Of a stretch of DNA of 5,418 nucleotides, positions 1 through 5,418 are shown piece by piece. The notes under the pieces are model-generated. The model was not told the origin of the DNA. It searched no databases and saw only the letters and a program-made list of their open reading frames with translations. Within the stretch, counting starts at the first letter, position 1. Each line of letters starts with the position of its first letter. The stretch is from Leptospiraceae bacterium (GTDB taxonomy: Bacteria; Spirochaetota; Leptospiria; Leptospirales; Leptonemataceae), in assembly GCA_020440935.1 (NCBI GenBank), contig JAGRNC010000025.1:1-5418 (forward strand), in the 5' to 3' direction. Both the position numbers and the translations under genes were made by a program.

Positions 1-152
1 GACTGCCCTTCGTCCAGGAACCGGGCCGATTCCGGATCGTATTCCATGACAATGGCAAAGGCAATGATGCCGCCCAGGAGAGCAAAGAATAGACCCAGGA
101 GTCCGGCAATCATTCGCCCGGTGGAGTGGGATGCAGATTTCATATGATTCAT
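1..152 (-). CDS. N-terminus of a single-helix membrane protein, function unknown (partial, runs off left edge)
   Basis: Reading the minus strand from base 152 gives 50 uninterrupted codons that leave the window at base 1. The protein starts MNHMKSASHSTGRMIAG, followed by a strong hydrophobic stretch at about residues 13-34 (LLGLFFALLGGIIAFAIV) and then a charged segment beginning MEYDPESARF. This is the pattern of a signal anchor or uncleaved signal peptide with the rest of the protein outside the inner membrane. An in-frame stop (TAG, minus strand at 164-162) lies just before the first ATG, so the start is either 152 or the second ATG at 143. The G-rich stretch GGCGGGG sits next to 152 and about 10 bases before 143, so 143 may be the better start. 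It lies about 100 bases downstream of the chemoreceptor on the same strand and could be co-transcribed with it. I do not recognise the family from 50 residues. Confidence 0.6.
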   Translation of the reverse strand, partial: MNHMKSASHSTGRMIAGLLGLFFALLGGIIAFAIVMEYDPESARFLDEGQ

Positions 153-253
153 GCCCCGCCGCTATGCCGGCGATGGATAGAATGCGTATTGGGATGGAAT
201 CGCTCAGAAAGTCCAGGCACTTTTTATCCGGCAGGTCGCCTCTATTCGCATAC
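153..253. other. Intergenic spacer between chemoreceptor and the partial membrane protein
   Basis: About 100 bases lie between the chemoreceptor stop and the next minus-strand start. I see no T-tract hairpin that would act as an intrinsic terminator and no convincing promoter, so read-through from the chemoreceptor is possible. A 15-codon ORF starts 2 bases after the receptor stop, but it has nothing to support it. Confidence 0.4.
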
Positions 254-2125
254 TCAGACGGTGAAGAAGGCCACCGTCCTTCCCAGCTCCTGAGCCAGTG
301 CCTCATTGGATTCTGTGGTTTCTGCCAGTTCCCTCGACGAATTAGCATGGACCTGCGCCGAGTCATTGATGCTTGTGATTGTATTCGTTGCTTCTACGAT
401 TGCTAACTTCTGTTCCTGGCGAATCCGATCGATGGTTTCTGACTGTTCCTGCAGATCGGACATTCCGCTGAGCACTCTGCGCTGCATTTCTTCCTGTTGC
501 GGCAAAAGGTCTGCAATCCCCGAGAGGTGTTTTCCCATGCTGTAGATTCCTTCGATTAGTTCTGCCGACTTGCCTATGGACTCCTGGATGGATAGGGCGC
601 CTCCCGAAATCTGTTCGTTGTTCTGCGCAATTAATAGATTGATGTTTTGAATGCTCTGATTCGTTTGTTCCGCCAACCGCGCCACTTCTTCGGCCACCAC
701 TGTAAATCCCCTGCCAAATTCGCCGGCTCTTGCCGCTTCTATGGAGGCGTTCAGCGAGAGCAGATTAATCCTTTCCGCGATGTCTTGAATGATCTTTCCA
801 ATGCCGCCCATTTTGTCCGAGCTTGCGCGAATCGCTTCCATTGTTGTTCCGGCTTCGGTTAAAGAAGTGCGCCCTACCTCGGCAGATTGCACCAGATCTT
901 TTGCCCGATCCGAACCCGATGCTATGTCGCCACGGATAGTTTCGGTTACTTGATTCATATGCTCCATCCGCTGGTTCAGATCCTTCAGTGTGTTGGCCTG
1001 GCTTCGTAGCGCCCCGGAAACCTGATCGGTGGAAGCCGAAATCTCTTCCATGGTTCCGGAAATCTCCTCGAGCGCGGCGGCTTCGCCTTGCAGGCCGTCC
1101 GAGAGCAATCCAATGTGCTGCCTGGACTGCTTTACATTCTTCGCAATTCCCTCGCCAAGGCCTACAATCTGCGAAATCACATCGCGCAGGCGTTCGGCAA
1201 ATTGATTAAACAAAGCGGCCACCTTGCCAAGTTCGCTGCGGTCCTCCAGATTCAGTCTTACGGTGAGGTCCCCCTGACCTTCGCTTACATCGGTCATGCG
1301 GGTTACAACAGCGGCCAGCGGTCGAACAATGGAGCGGACGACGAAAATCAAGGTAAGAATGGCCAGAAGAAGAATTCCGCCAATGCCAATCAATAGCAGA
1401 ATTTGCTGGTTGCGAAAGCGGCCCACACGAGCCTCCAATAATCGCTCCAGTTCCAGGCTCACCGGAGTATAAAACTTCGCCAGCGCCTGGTTCAATTCTT
1501 CGTGATGTTCCTCGGGACGTGCCATGTAGATGGTCGCCACTGCCATGAATTCCTGGACTGCATTCCTTAGATTCTCGCGGCTGCGTGGATTCGCCTCAAA
1601 TGCAGAGTCCAGCGATGCCTGAAGATCCTGAATTGTAGATCGGAAAAGTACCTTCTGGGTTTCAAGATTCTCCTCCTTCTGGATGGCGCGATCAATTTGC
1701 ACCAGAACAGGCAAACGCAGCAACACAATGTCCATCAGATAGTAAGAATCCAGATCCGGATCCAGGATTAGATTGGATTGATCGCCTACGCGCTTGTTCA
1801 GCCCCAGGAATGTTCCAAACCGATCCCCATTTTTTCCGCGCAGATCCCGATACAGGGTACTGGTATCGAGACTCTGGCCATATTTCTGCTCCATCTGCTC
1901 GAGAGTCTGCCAGGTATCGGGCTTGAACGAATGCCCGCTCGAAAGCTCAAGAAGAGCGGAAAATACGGGACGCAGGTAGTGGGCGCCCTGTACTTCTTTT
2001 TCGCCAAACTCGATGGTTCGGTTTTGTTCCGCCACCAGTAGAAGCACAAGAATCGGGTAGGGGATTAAAAAGATTAGAACCAGGATCCAGAGTCGCAGTC
2101 GAATCGAAAGGCCGGACAGCTTCAT
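254..2125 (-). CDS. Methyl-accepting chemotaxis protein (transmembrane chemoreceptor)
   Basis: Inner-membrane chemoreceptor of 623 residues that would bind a periplasmic signal and control CheA through CheW. Visible parts in order: TM1 at about 12-31; a mostly helical periplasmic sensor of about 200 residues with the signature DPDLDSYYLMD at 122-132, which I recall from helical-bundle sensors of many MCPs; TM2 at 242-263; HAMP linker from 264 (RSIVRPLAAVV) to about 317; and a long cytoplasmic coiled-coil signalling domain. The conserved hairpin tip is INLLSLNASIEAARAGE, with E463 inside IEAARAGE, followed by GRGFTVVAEEVARLAEQT. The C-terminus is AFFTV with no NWETF-type CheR/CheB docking pentapeptide. 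I chose ATG 2125 because the membrane helix follows at once; the frame is open further upstream to a TTG at 2284, but those 53 residues look non-coding. No good Shine-Dalgarno precedes 2125 (TGCGGC only). Ligand unknown. Confidence 0.95.
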   Translation of the reverse strand: MKLSGLSIRLRLWILVLIFLIPYPILVLLLVAEQNRTIEFGEKEVQGAHYLRPVFSALLELSSGHSFKPDTWQTLEQMEQKYGQSLDTSTLYRDLRGKNGDRFGTFLGLNKRVGDQSNLILDPDLDSYYLMDIVLLRLPVLVQIDRAIQKEENLETQKVLFRSTIQDLQASLDSAFEANPRSRENLRNAVQEFMAVATIYMARPEEHHEELNQALAKFYTPVSLELERLLEARVGRFRNQQILLLIGIGGILLLAILTLIFVVRSIVRPLAAVVTRMTDVSEGQGDLTVRLNLEDRSELGKVAALFNQFAERLRDVISQIVGLGEGIAKNVKQSRQHIGLLSDGLQGEAAALEEISGTMEEISASTDQVSGALRSQANTLKDLNQRMEHMNQVTETIRGDIASGSDRAKDLVQSAEVGRTSLTEAGTTMEAIRASSDKMGGIGKIIQDIAERINLLSLNASIEAARAGEFGRGFTVVAEEVARLAEQTNQSIQNINLLIAQNNEQISGGALSIQESIGKSAELIEGIYSMGKHLSGIADLLPQQEEMQRRVLSGMSDLQEQSETIDRIRQEQKLAIVEATNTITSINDSAQVHANSSRELAETTESNEALAQELGRTVAFFTV

Positions 2126-2310
2126 GCCGCATTGGACGATTGCATCCGTATTGTCCGCAGATGGATTCCCTACTATTGATAAGCTCCGACCATTTTTATG
2201 CGAAAATGAGAACCTGTCTCGTCCTGCCCTTTCCGGGCTCTTATGCGCGGACCGGAAAAGGCGATTCTGAACGGTGCCATACAAAAATACTGCGATCCTG
2301 GCATATTGAG

Positions 2311-2340
2311 TTGACGAACGGATCGCCAGCTTAACATAAG
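2311..2340 (+). promoter_or_regulatory. Putative sigma-70-type promoter for the downstream membrane-protein gene
   Basis: The -35 candidate TTGACG (2311-2316) matches consensus at 5 of 6 positions. The -10 candidate CATAAG (2335-2340) matches at 4 of 6, with an 18-base spacer. An alternative -10, TAACAT at 2332-2337, would give a 15-base spacer. Transcription would begin near 2347, about 40 bases before the ATG at 2387. Matches of this quality also occur by chance, so this is a candidate only. Confidence 0.45.
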
Positions 2341-2375
2341 AACCCCGACTTTAGTGGCCGGTCATTTAGAAACTT

Positions 2376-2379
2376 GGAG
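2376..2379 (+). promoter_or_regulatory. Ribosome-binding site deciding the start at 2387
   Basis: GGAG is spaced 7 bases from the ATG at 2387. The longer in-frame GTG start at 2354 has no comparable site, so this motif sets the start choice. Confidence 0.7.
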
Positions 2380-2386
2380 TACGAAC

Positions 2387-3151
2387 ATGAGCGATACCGG
2401 GAACGGTTTTTTGCAAAAGGTCAAAGAGCATCTGGAGGTGGTTGCAGCCATTCTCCTGGGTCTCGGTACCATAGCAGCGGCTTTCGCCGCCTATCAATCC
2501 TCTCTCTGGGGAGGCGTTTGTCTGACAGCATACAATCAGGCTGTAATCAAATACGGCGATGCAAACCGCGAGTATCTGAACGGAGCCCTGGATACCAGCT
2601 TCGATACCATGGTATACCTTGAATCCCTGCGCGAAGATCCTCGCACCGCCGACGACGTGGACAAGATGATCTCAAAGGACATGGTCCGTGCCATCGCCTG
2701 GGCCGATAAGAATTACGATAAAAAGATGGAAGCCCTGAACAGCGCAGAAGAGGCCAAAATCGAGGAAGAACTGGAGTCAAAATGGGAACAGTTCGACGAG
2801 ATGGAAGAAGATTCCCCGGACCGCGAAAAGGTACTGGCTGAAATCTACGACCTGGACGCCAAGATCTCTTACCTGCCTTTCCTGGAAAGCCCCCGCTATA
2901 CTGCCAGTAAACGATCCAAAGGCGACGCGCTGAGCAAAGAGGCCGAAACCAAGATGAAAGAGGGCATTACCGCCAATGGAATTGGCGATGCATTTACCCT
3001 CAGCACGGTGTATTTTACCATTGCTCTGTTCTTTGCCGGTCTTGCTGCCGTTCTGCGCGACGAAAAGCTGCAGCTTGCTTTCTTGGGACTGGGCGCCACA
3101 GTCTTCTTTTTCGCATTCATTAGAATGCTATTTTTGCCCTTCACTTCTTGA
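2387..3151 (+). CDS. Three-helix membrane protein of unknown function, DUF4337-like architecture
   Basis: A 254-residue protein with one N-terminal membrane helix at about 18-35 (VVAAILLGLGTIAAAFAAYQ), a long charged and probably helical middle section (about 45-200), and two closing helices at about 205-223 and 228-249, separated by the short turn RDEKLQ. The middle is very acidic at about 120-160 (EEAKIEEELESKWEQ, DEMEEDSPDRE) and is probably a coiled coil. The layout, with YQSSLW just after the first helix and a paired C-terminal hairpin, resembles DUF4337 membrane proteins, which have no established function; this rests on layout and short motifs, not a search. ATG 2387 was chosen over the in-frame GTG at 2354 because GGAG (2376-2379) lies 7 bases ahead of it. 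It is divergent from the chemoreceptor and followed within 8 bases by a strong hairpin, so probably a single-gene unit. Confidence 0.88.
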   Translation: MSDTGNGFLQKVKEHLEVVAAILLGLGTIAAAFAAYQSSLWGGVCLTAYNQAVIKYGDANREYLNGALDTSFDTMVYLESLREDPRTADDVDKMISKDMVRAIAWADKNYDKKMEALNSAEEAKIEEELESKWEQFDEMEEDSPDREKVLAEIYDLDAKISYLPFLESPRYTASKRSKGDALSKEAETKMKEGITANGIGDAFTLSTVYFTIALFFAGLAAVLRDEKLQLAFLGLGATVFFFAFIRMLFLPFTS

Positions 3152-3159
3152 ATCAGAAA

Positions 3160-3191
3160 TTCCATCCGTGGGCTCTCTGCCACGGATGGAA
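3160..3191. terminator. Perfect 12-bp hairpin after the membrane-protein gene, probable terminator
   Basis: The arms TTCCATCCGTGG (3160-3171) and CCACGGATGGAA (3180-3191) pair perfectly around an 8-base loop (GCTCTCTG). It begins 8 bases after the stop codon, the usual place for a transcription end signal. The sequence after the stem (CATCCCTTTCG) has only a short T run, so it is not a textbook intrinsic terminator; it might instead protect the mRNA 3' end or serve as a protein-binding palindrome. Confidence 0.65.
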
Positions 3192-3344
3192 CATCCCTTT
3201 CGAATCCAACTCCCCATACCGGTCGGCGGTAACGAAACTTCCACGTGGATCCTGAATCGACCAGGGCGGTGCCCTCGCTTTCAGGGCCCATTGGCCGGAG
3301 ATTTGGGTGGTCGCCTTGCCTAAAAGCGACGATATTGGAGCGGC
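3192..3344. other. Gene-free spacer before the hydrolase gene
   Basis: After the hairpin, about 150 bases remain with no credible ORF. They contain a 10-base palindrome TCCACGTGGA (3240-3249) and a short stem AGGGC/GCCCT with a 3-base loop (3263-3275). No good -35/-10 pair stands out; GATATT at 3331-3336 is too close to the start codon and lacks a matching -35. The promoter of the following gene is therefore not identified. Confidence 0.4.
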
Positions 3345-4529
3345 ATGAATAAAAAGAGCATCTCCGCCTGGTCCGGCGGTTCCATCCTGATGGGAGCAAT
3401 GGCTGCCTTTGCTGCCTTCTCCACGCATTGCACAAGTATGGGCATGGCTCCGGACGGGGAGCGCCTGGAAAGAATGAAGGCATCGCCGCGCTATTCGGAG
3501 GGGCATTTTAGAAACGATGCAGAGATGCCGGAGAAACCCAATTTCTTTGCCGTAATGTGGAAGTTTCTCTGGAACAAAGCGAATACAGAACCAGCAATTC
3601 ATCCTGCCACCCTTGATCGACAGGCAGCAGATTTTGATCGCGCCCCCATAGACGGGCTTCGCATTACCTGGTTTGGTCATGCATCGGTACTTCTGGAATT
3701 AGATGGTAAAAAGATTCTACTGGATCCGGTCTGGGGACAGCGGGTTTCGCCAGTGGGATTTGCGGGCCCCCAACGATTCTATGCGCCACCGATGCCATTG
3801 GAGGAGTTGTCCCGGTTGCAAATCGATGCAGTGGTCATTTCCCATGATCACTATGACCATCTCGACTATCCCACAATCATGGCTCTGGCCAAAACCGAAA
3901 CTATCTTCATTGTTCCCCTGGGAGTGGGTTCGCATCTGGAATACTGGGGTATTTCTAAGGAGCGAATCAAAGAGCTGGATTGGTGGGATAGCGTTGATGC
4001 GGCCGGAATTCGATACACCGCCACTCCAGCGCAGCATTTCTCCGGCCGCACATTGAGCGATCGAGACACAACCCTCTGGGCCGGCTTTGCCATTCAAGGT
4101 AAAAGCAAAAAGATATTCTACAGCGGCGATACTGGCTACTTCGCTGGATTTAAGGAGATCGGAAAGCGGCTGGGACCGTTTGATCTTTCCATTATGGCCA
4201 TTGGCGCATACGATAAGCAGTGGGCAGCTGTACATTTAACGCCGGAGGAAGCGGTGCAAGCGCATAAGGACATCGGCGGCGGATTGTTTCTTCCAGTGCA
4301 CTGGGGAACCTTTAATCTTGCCTTTCATCCCTGGACCGAGCCAATTCAGCGAACATTGCAGGCAGCCCGCGAAAACGGAGTGGAAGTAGTGGCGCCAGCG
4401 CCCGGCGAAATCCTGGAAGGCGCTCATCCTGTGGCCTTCAGTCGTTGGTGGGAAGAAACGAAGCTGGCTGAGAATGCAGAAAGCGCCGGTCCAGCCGGGC
4501 TGACCGAACCCCAGGAAGTGGGAAACTAG
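3345..4529 (+). CDS. Metallo-beta-lactamase-fold hydrolase, NAPE-PLD/UlaG-like, with a secretion-type N-terminus
   Basis: A 394-residue zinc hydrolase. All expected metal ligands are present: HDHYDH with H167, H169, D171 and H172; H231 in PAQHFSGR; bridging D262 in YSGDTGYF; and H319 in PVHWGTF. The fold starts at ITWFGHASVLLELDGKKILL with DPVW, and a SPRYSEGHFRN segment precedes it; this combination and the length match the N-acylphosphatidylethanolamine phospholipase D-like branch (human NAPE-PLD is about 390 residues). Members hydrolyse phosphodiester or lactone-like bonds; the substrate here is unknown. The N-terminus has KK then a hydrophobic run to about residue 26, with Cys29 in FSTHC; this could be a relaxed lipoprotein box, but His before Cys is unusual, so it may instead be a plain signal or anchor. 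ATG 3345 has GGAG (3337-3340) 4 bases ahead. A likely glycosidase gene follows 65 bases downstream on the same strand. Confidence 0.92.
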   Translation: MNKKSISAWSGGSILMGAMAAFAAFSTHCTSMGMAPDGERLERMKASPRYSEGHFRNDAEMPEKPNFFAVMWKFLWNKANTEPAIHPATLDRQAADFDRAPIDGLRITWFGHASVLLELDGKKILLDPVWGQRVSPVGFAGPQRFYAPPMPLEELSRLQIDAVVISHDHYDHLDYPTIMALAKTETIFIVPLGVGSHLEYWGISKERIKELDWWDSVDAAGIRYTATPAQHFSGRTLSDRDTTLWAGFAIQGKSKKIFYSGDTGYFAGFKEIGKRLGPFDLSIMAIGAYDKQWAAVHLTPEEAVQAHKDIGGGLFLPVHWGTFNLAFHPWTEPIQRTLQAARENGVEVVAPAPGEILEGAHPVAFSRWWEETKLAENAESAGPAGLTEPQEVGN

Positions 4530-4550
4530 CAATAAAGGGCGGAGTTTCCC
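4520..4550. repeat. 8-bp inverted repeat overlapping the hydrolase stop codon
   Basis: GGGAAACT (4520-4527) and AGTTTCCC (4543-4550) are perfect complements with a 15-base loop. The left arm ends on the first base of the TAG stop codon. No T tract follows, so it is not a standard intrinsic terminator; it could be an mRNA stabilising or attenuating stem-loop in a two-gene transcript, or chance. Confidence 0.4.
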
Positions 4551-4568
4551 GTGATCCGATTTGCAATG

Positions 4569-4584
4569 CCAGGTAGCCACCTGG
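4569..4584 (+). promoter_or_regulatory. Small hairpin overlapping the ribosome-binding site of the glycosidase gene
   Basis: CCAGGT (4569-4574) pairs perfectly with ACCTGG (4579-4584) around a 4-base loop (AGCC). The last two bases of the right arm are the first half of the GGAG ribosome-binding site (4583-4586), which sits 8 bases before the GTG start at 4595. If it forms, the stem would partly hide the site and lower translation. With 6 pairs, four of them G-C, it is modest, and could be coincidental. Confidence 0.4.
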
Positions 4585-4594
4585 AGTATGATCT

Positions 4595-5418
4595 GTGCGC
4601 CAGGCATTAATACTTTTAGCTATCATCTCATTTCTGGCTTTCTGTTCTGAAAGTTCGAAAGAGTTGGGCGAAGAATGTTCGCAAAATTCTACCTCGGTCG
4701 AATCGCAGAGATTTTTAACGGGAATGAATTATCCCTGGCGAATCTACGGAGGCGATTTTGGCGGTATTCCGGCCTGGTCTAAGACCGGGATTGCAGCCCA
4801 CCCGGGGATCTACGATCGAGATCTTCGCGCCATCCGAGATACCGGTAGCAGGGTTGTGCGCTGGTGGATGTTCCCCGATTTGCGTACCGGTGGTATTCAG
4901 ATTGAAAATGGTCGACTTAAGGCAGGCAAGACATTGTTTGCCGACTTGCGCGAAGCGCTACGATTGGCGAAGAAGAATGATTTAAAATTGGTGCTCTGCC
5001 TCTTCTCATTTGAGTCCTTCCGACCTGCCAGAAAGGAAGGCGCTCTGAAAATCCGAAACCTGGAAGATGTGCTCCGCGATCCCCGGCTGCGTAGAGATCT
5101 CATGGAGGAAGTAATCGCTCCGCTAGCCCGAACCGCAGCGCAGAGCCCGGATTCGGATGCGCTGTATGCCTGGGATTTAATCAATGAGCCGGAATGGTCG
5201 CTAAAGGGCGTGGACCCGGTGGGAGGTCATCCCTTCTACCCGCTGGAGTCGGTGCGTCCGGTAAGTCATGCCTTTATGCAAGAATTCCTCGCCCAGCTTG
5301 CCCAAACCATCCGAAAGGAAGGAGCCACTCGAATCACGGTAGGGCAGTCCACTCCGCGCTGGCCACAAACATGGAAGGCGCTGGATTTAGATTTTTATCA
5401 GTGGCATCTCTATGATTG
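4595..5418 (+). CDS. Putative lipoprotein glycoside hydrolase, clan-A (cellulase-like) TIM barrel, partial at right edge
   Basis: The first 274 codons of a probable secreted glycosidase are present. The frame opens after TGA 4589-4591, and GTG 4595 has GGAG 8 bases upstream. This start yields a signal-like N-terminus, MRQALILLAIISFLAFCSESS, with Cys17 as a possible lipidation site, though Phe before Cys is atypical; starting at ATG 4724 would lose the signal. The barrel begins near MNYPWRIYGGDFGG (44-57), then RVVRWWMFPD (R89) and LKLVLCLFSF strands. WDLINEPEW contains the clan-A acid/base, E198 in Asn-Glu-Pro, and WHLYD at 270-274 (H271, Y273) fits the usual His-x-Tyr strand. The catalytic nucleophile Glu should lie beyond the window. 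The substrate, a beta-linked polysaccharide or oligosaccharide, cannot be told, nor the exact GH family. Probably outer-membrane or periplasmic, and possibly co-transcribed with the upstream hydrolase. Confidence 0.82.
   Translation, partial: MRQALILLAIISFLAFCSESSKELGEECSQNSTSVESQRFLTGMNYPWRIYGGDFGGIPAWSKTGIAAHPGIYDRDLRAIRDTGSRVVRWWMFPDLRTGGIQIENGRLKAGKTLFADLREALRLAKKNDLKLVLCLFSFESFRPARKEGALKIRNLEDVLRDPRLRRDLMEEVIAPLARTAAQSPDSDALYAWDLINEPEWSLKGVDPVGGHPFYPLESVRPVSHAFMQEFLAQLAQTIRKEGATRITVGQSTPRWPQTWKALDLDFYQWHLYD

Larger units (their letters stand above)
2126..2386. promoter_or_regulatory. Divergent intergenic region between chemoreceptor and membrane-protein gene
   Basis: This 261-base region separates the minus-strand chemoreceptor from the plus-strand membrane protein, so it should hold both promoters. 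On the plus side a sigma-70-like promoter is visible near 2311-2340 (listed separately). On the minus side I looked for a flagellar/chemotaxis sigma-28 pattern (TAAA, then GCCGATAA) and found only a poor partial match around 2197-2175, so I do not call one. No long repeats or RNA-like structures were seen. Confidence 0.5.

Noticed and set aside
2175..2197. Possible sigma-28 (flagellar) promoter on the minus strand before the chemoreceptor
   Set aside because: A TAAA is present but the GCCGATAA half at the right spacing is not; the match is no better than chance.
2126..2284. 53-residue N-terminal extension of the chemoreceptor from TTG 2284
   Set aside because: Residues are polar and Arg/Ser-rich with no domain character, the start is a rare TTG with a distant AGGA, and ATG 2125 directly precedes the expected first membrane helix.
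2896..3483. 195-residue minus-strand ORF covering the end of the membrane-protein gene and start of the hydrolase gene
   Set aside because: Arg/Pro/Ser-rich translation with no recognisable motif, crossing two well-supported plus-strand genes and the hairpin.
3153..3680. 175-residue minus-strand ORF spanning the spacer and the start of the hydrolase gene
   Set aside because: It lies largely antisense to a gene with intact catalytic motifs, has a Cys/Arg/Gly-rich composition typical of shadow frames, and shows no domain motif.
3717..4235. 172-residue minus-strand ORF inside the hydrolase gene
   Set aside because: Fully antisense to the metal-binding core of the hydrolase; no ribosome-binding site or protein motif of its own.
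4588..4650. Short ORF starting at ATG 4588, overlapping the glycosidase start
   Set aside because: Only about 20 codons and its ATG is 1 base from the GGAG, too close to be served by it; the GTG at 4595 fits far better.
4758..4985. 75-residue plus-strand ORF within the glycosidase region
   Set aside because: Out of frame with the glycosidase, whose frame carries the NEP and WHLYD motifs; composition is that of a shadow frame.

Overview
The window reads like an ordinary piece of a Gram-negative chromosome with moderate GC (roughly half G+C by eye) and close gene packing. The chemoreceptor's signalling tip (INLLSLNASIEAARAGE) and two genes whose N-termini look like loosely conserved lipoprotein signals would fit a spirochaete of the Leptospira/Leptonema/Turneriella group. 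That assignment is a guess from protein flavour; no marker gene here proves it.

Layout. On the minus strand, bases 1-152 hold the N-terminus of a one-helix membrane protein that runs off the left edge. To its right, also on the minus strand, is a complete methyl-accepting chemotaxis protein (256..2125 plus stop at 254). A divergent intergenic region (2126-2386) carries a plausible promoter for the plus-strand genes. Plus strand: a 254-residue membrane protein with one N-terminal and two C-terminal helices (2387-3151, DUF4337-like in architecture); a 193-base gap opening with a perfect 12-bp hairpin; a complete metallo-beta-lactamase-fold hydrolase of the NAPE-PLD/UlaG-like group (3345-4529); and, 65 bases on, the N-terminal 274 residues of a putative lipoprotein clan-A glycoside hydrolase that begins at GTG 4595 and is cut by the right edge.

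Functionally, the left half is sensory: the receptor would pass signals from the periplasm to CheW/CheA. The right half looks like an envelope-facing pair, a zinc hydrolase probably acting on a lipid-like or phosphodiester substrate and a TIM-barrel glycosidase, both with secretion-type N-termini and possibly co-transcribed. The short junction between them contains two inverted repeats, one overlapping the upstream stop codon and one covering part of the downstream ribosome-binding site; this is the most notable regulatory candidate. I found no mobile element, CRISPR array, tRNA, rRNA or convincing new multi-gene system.
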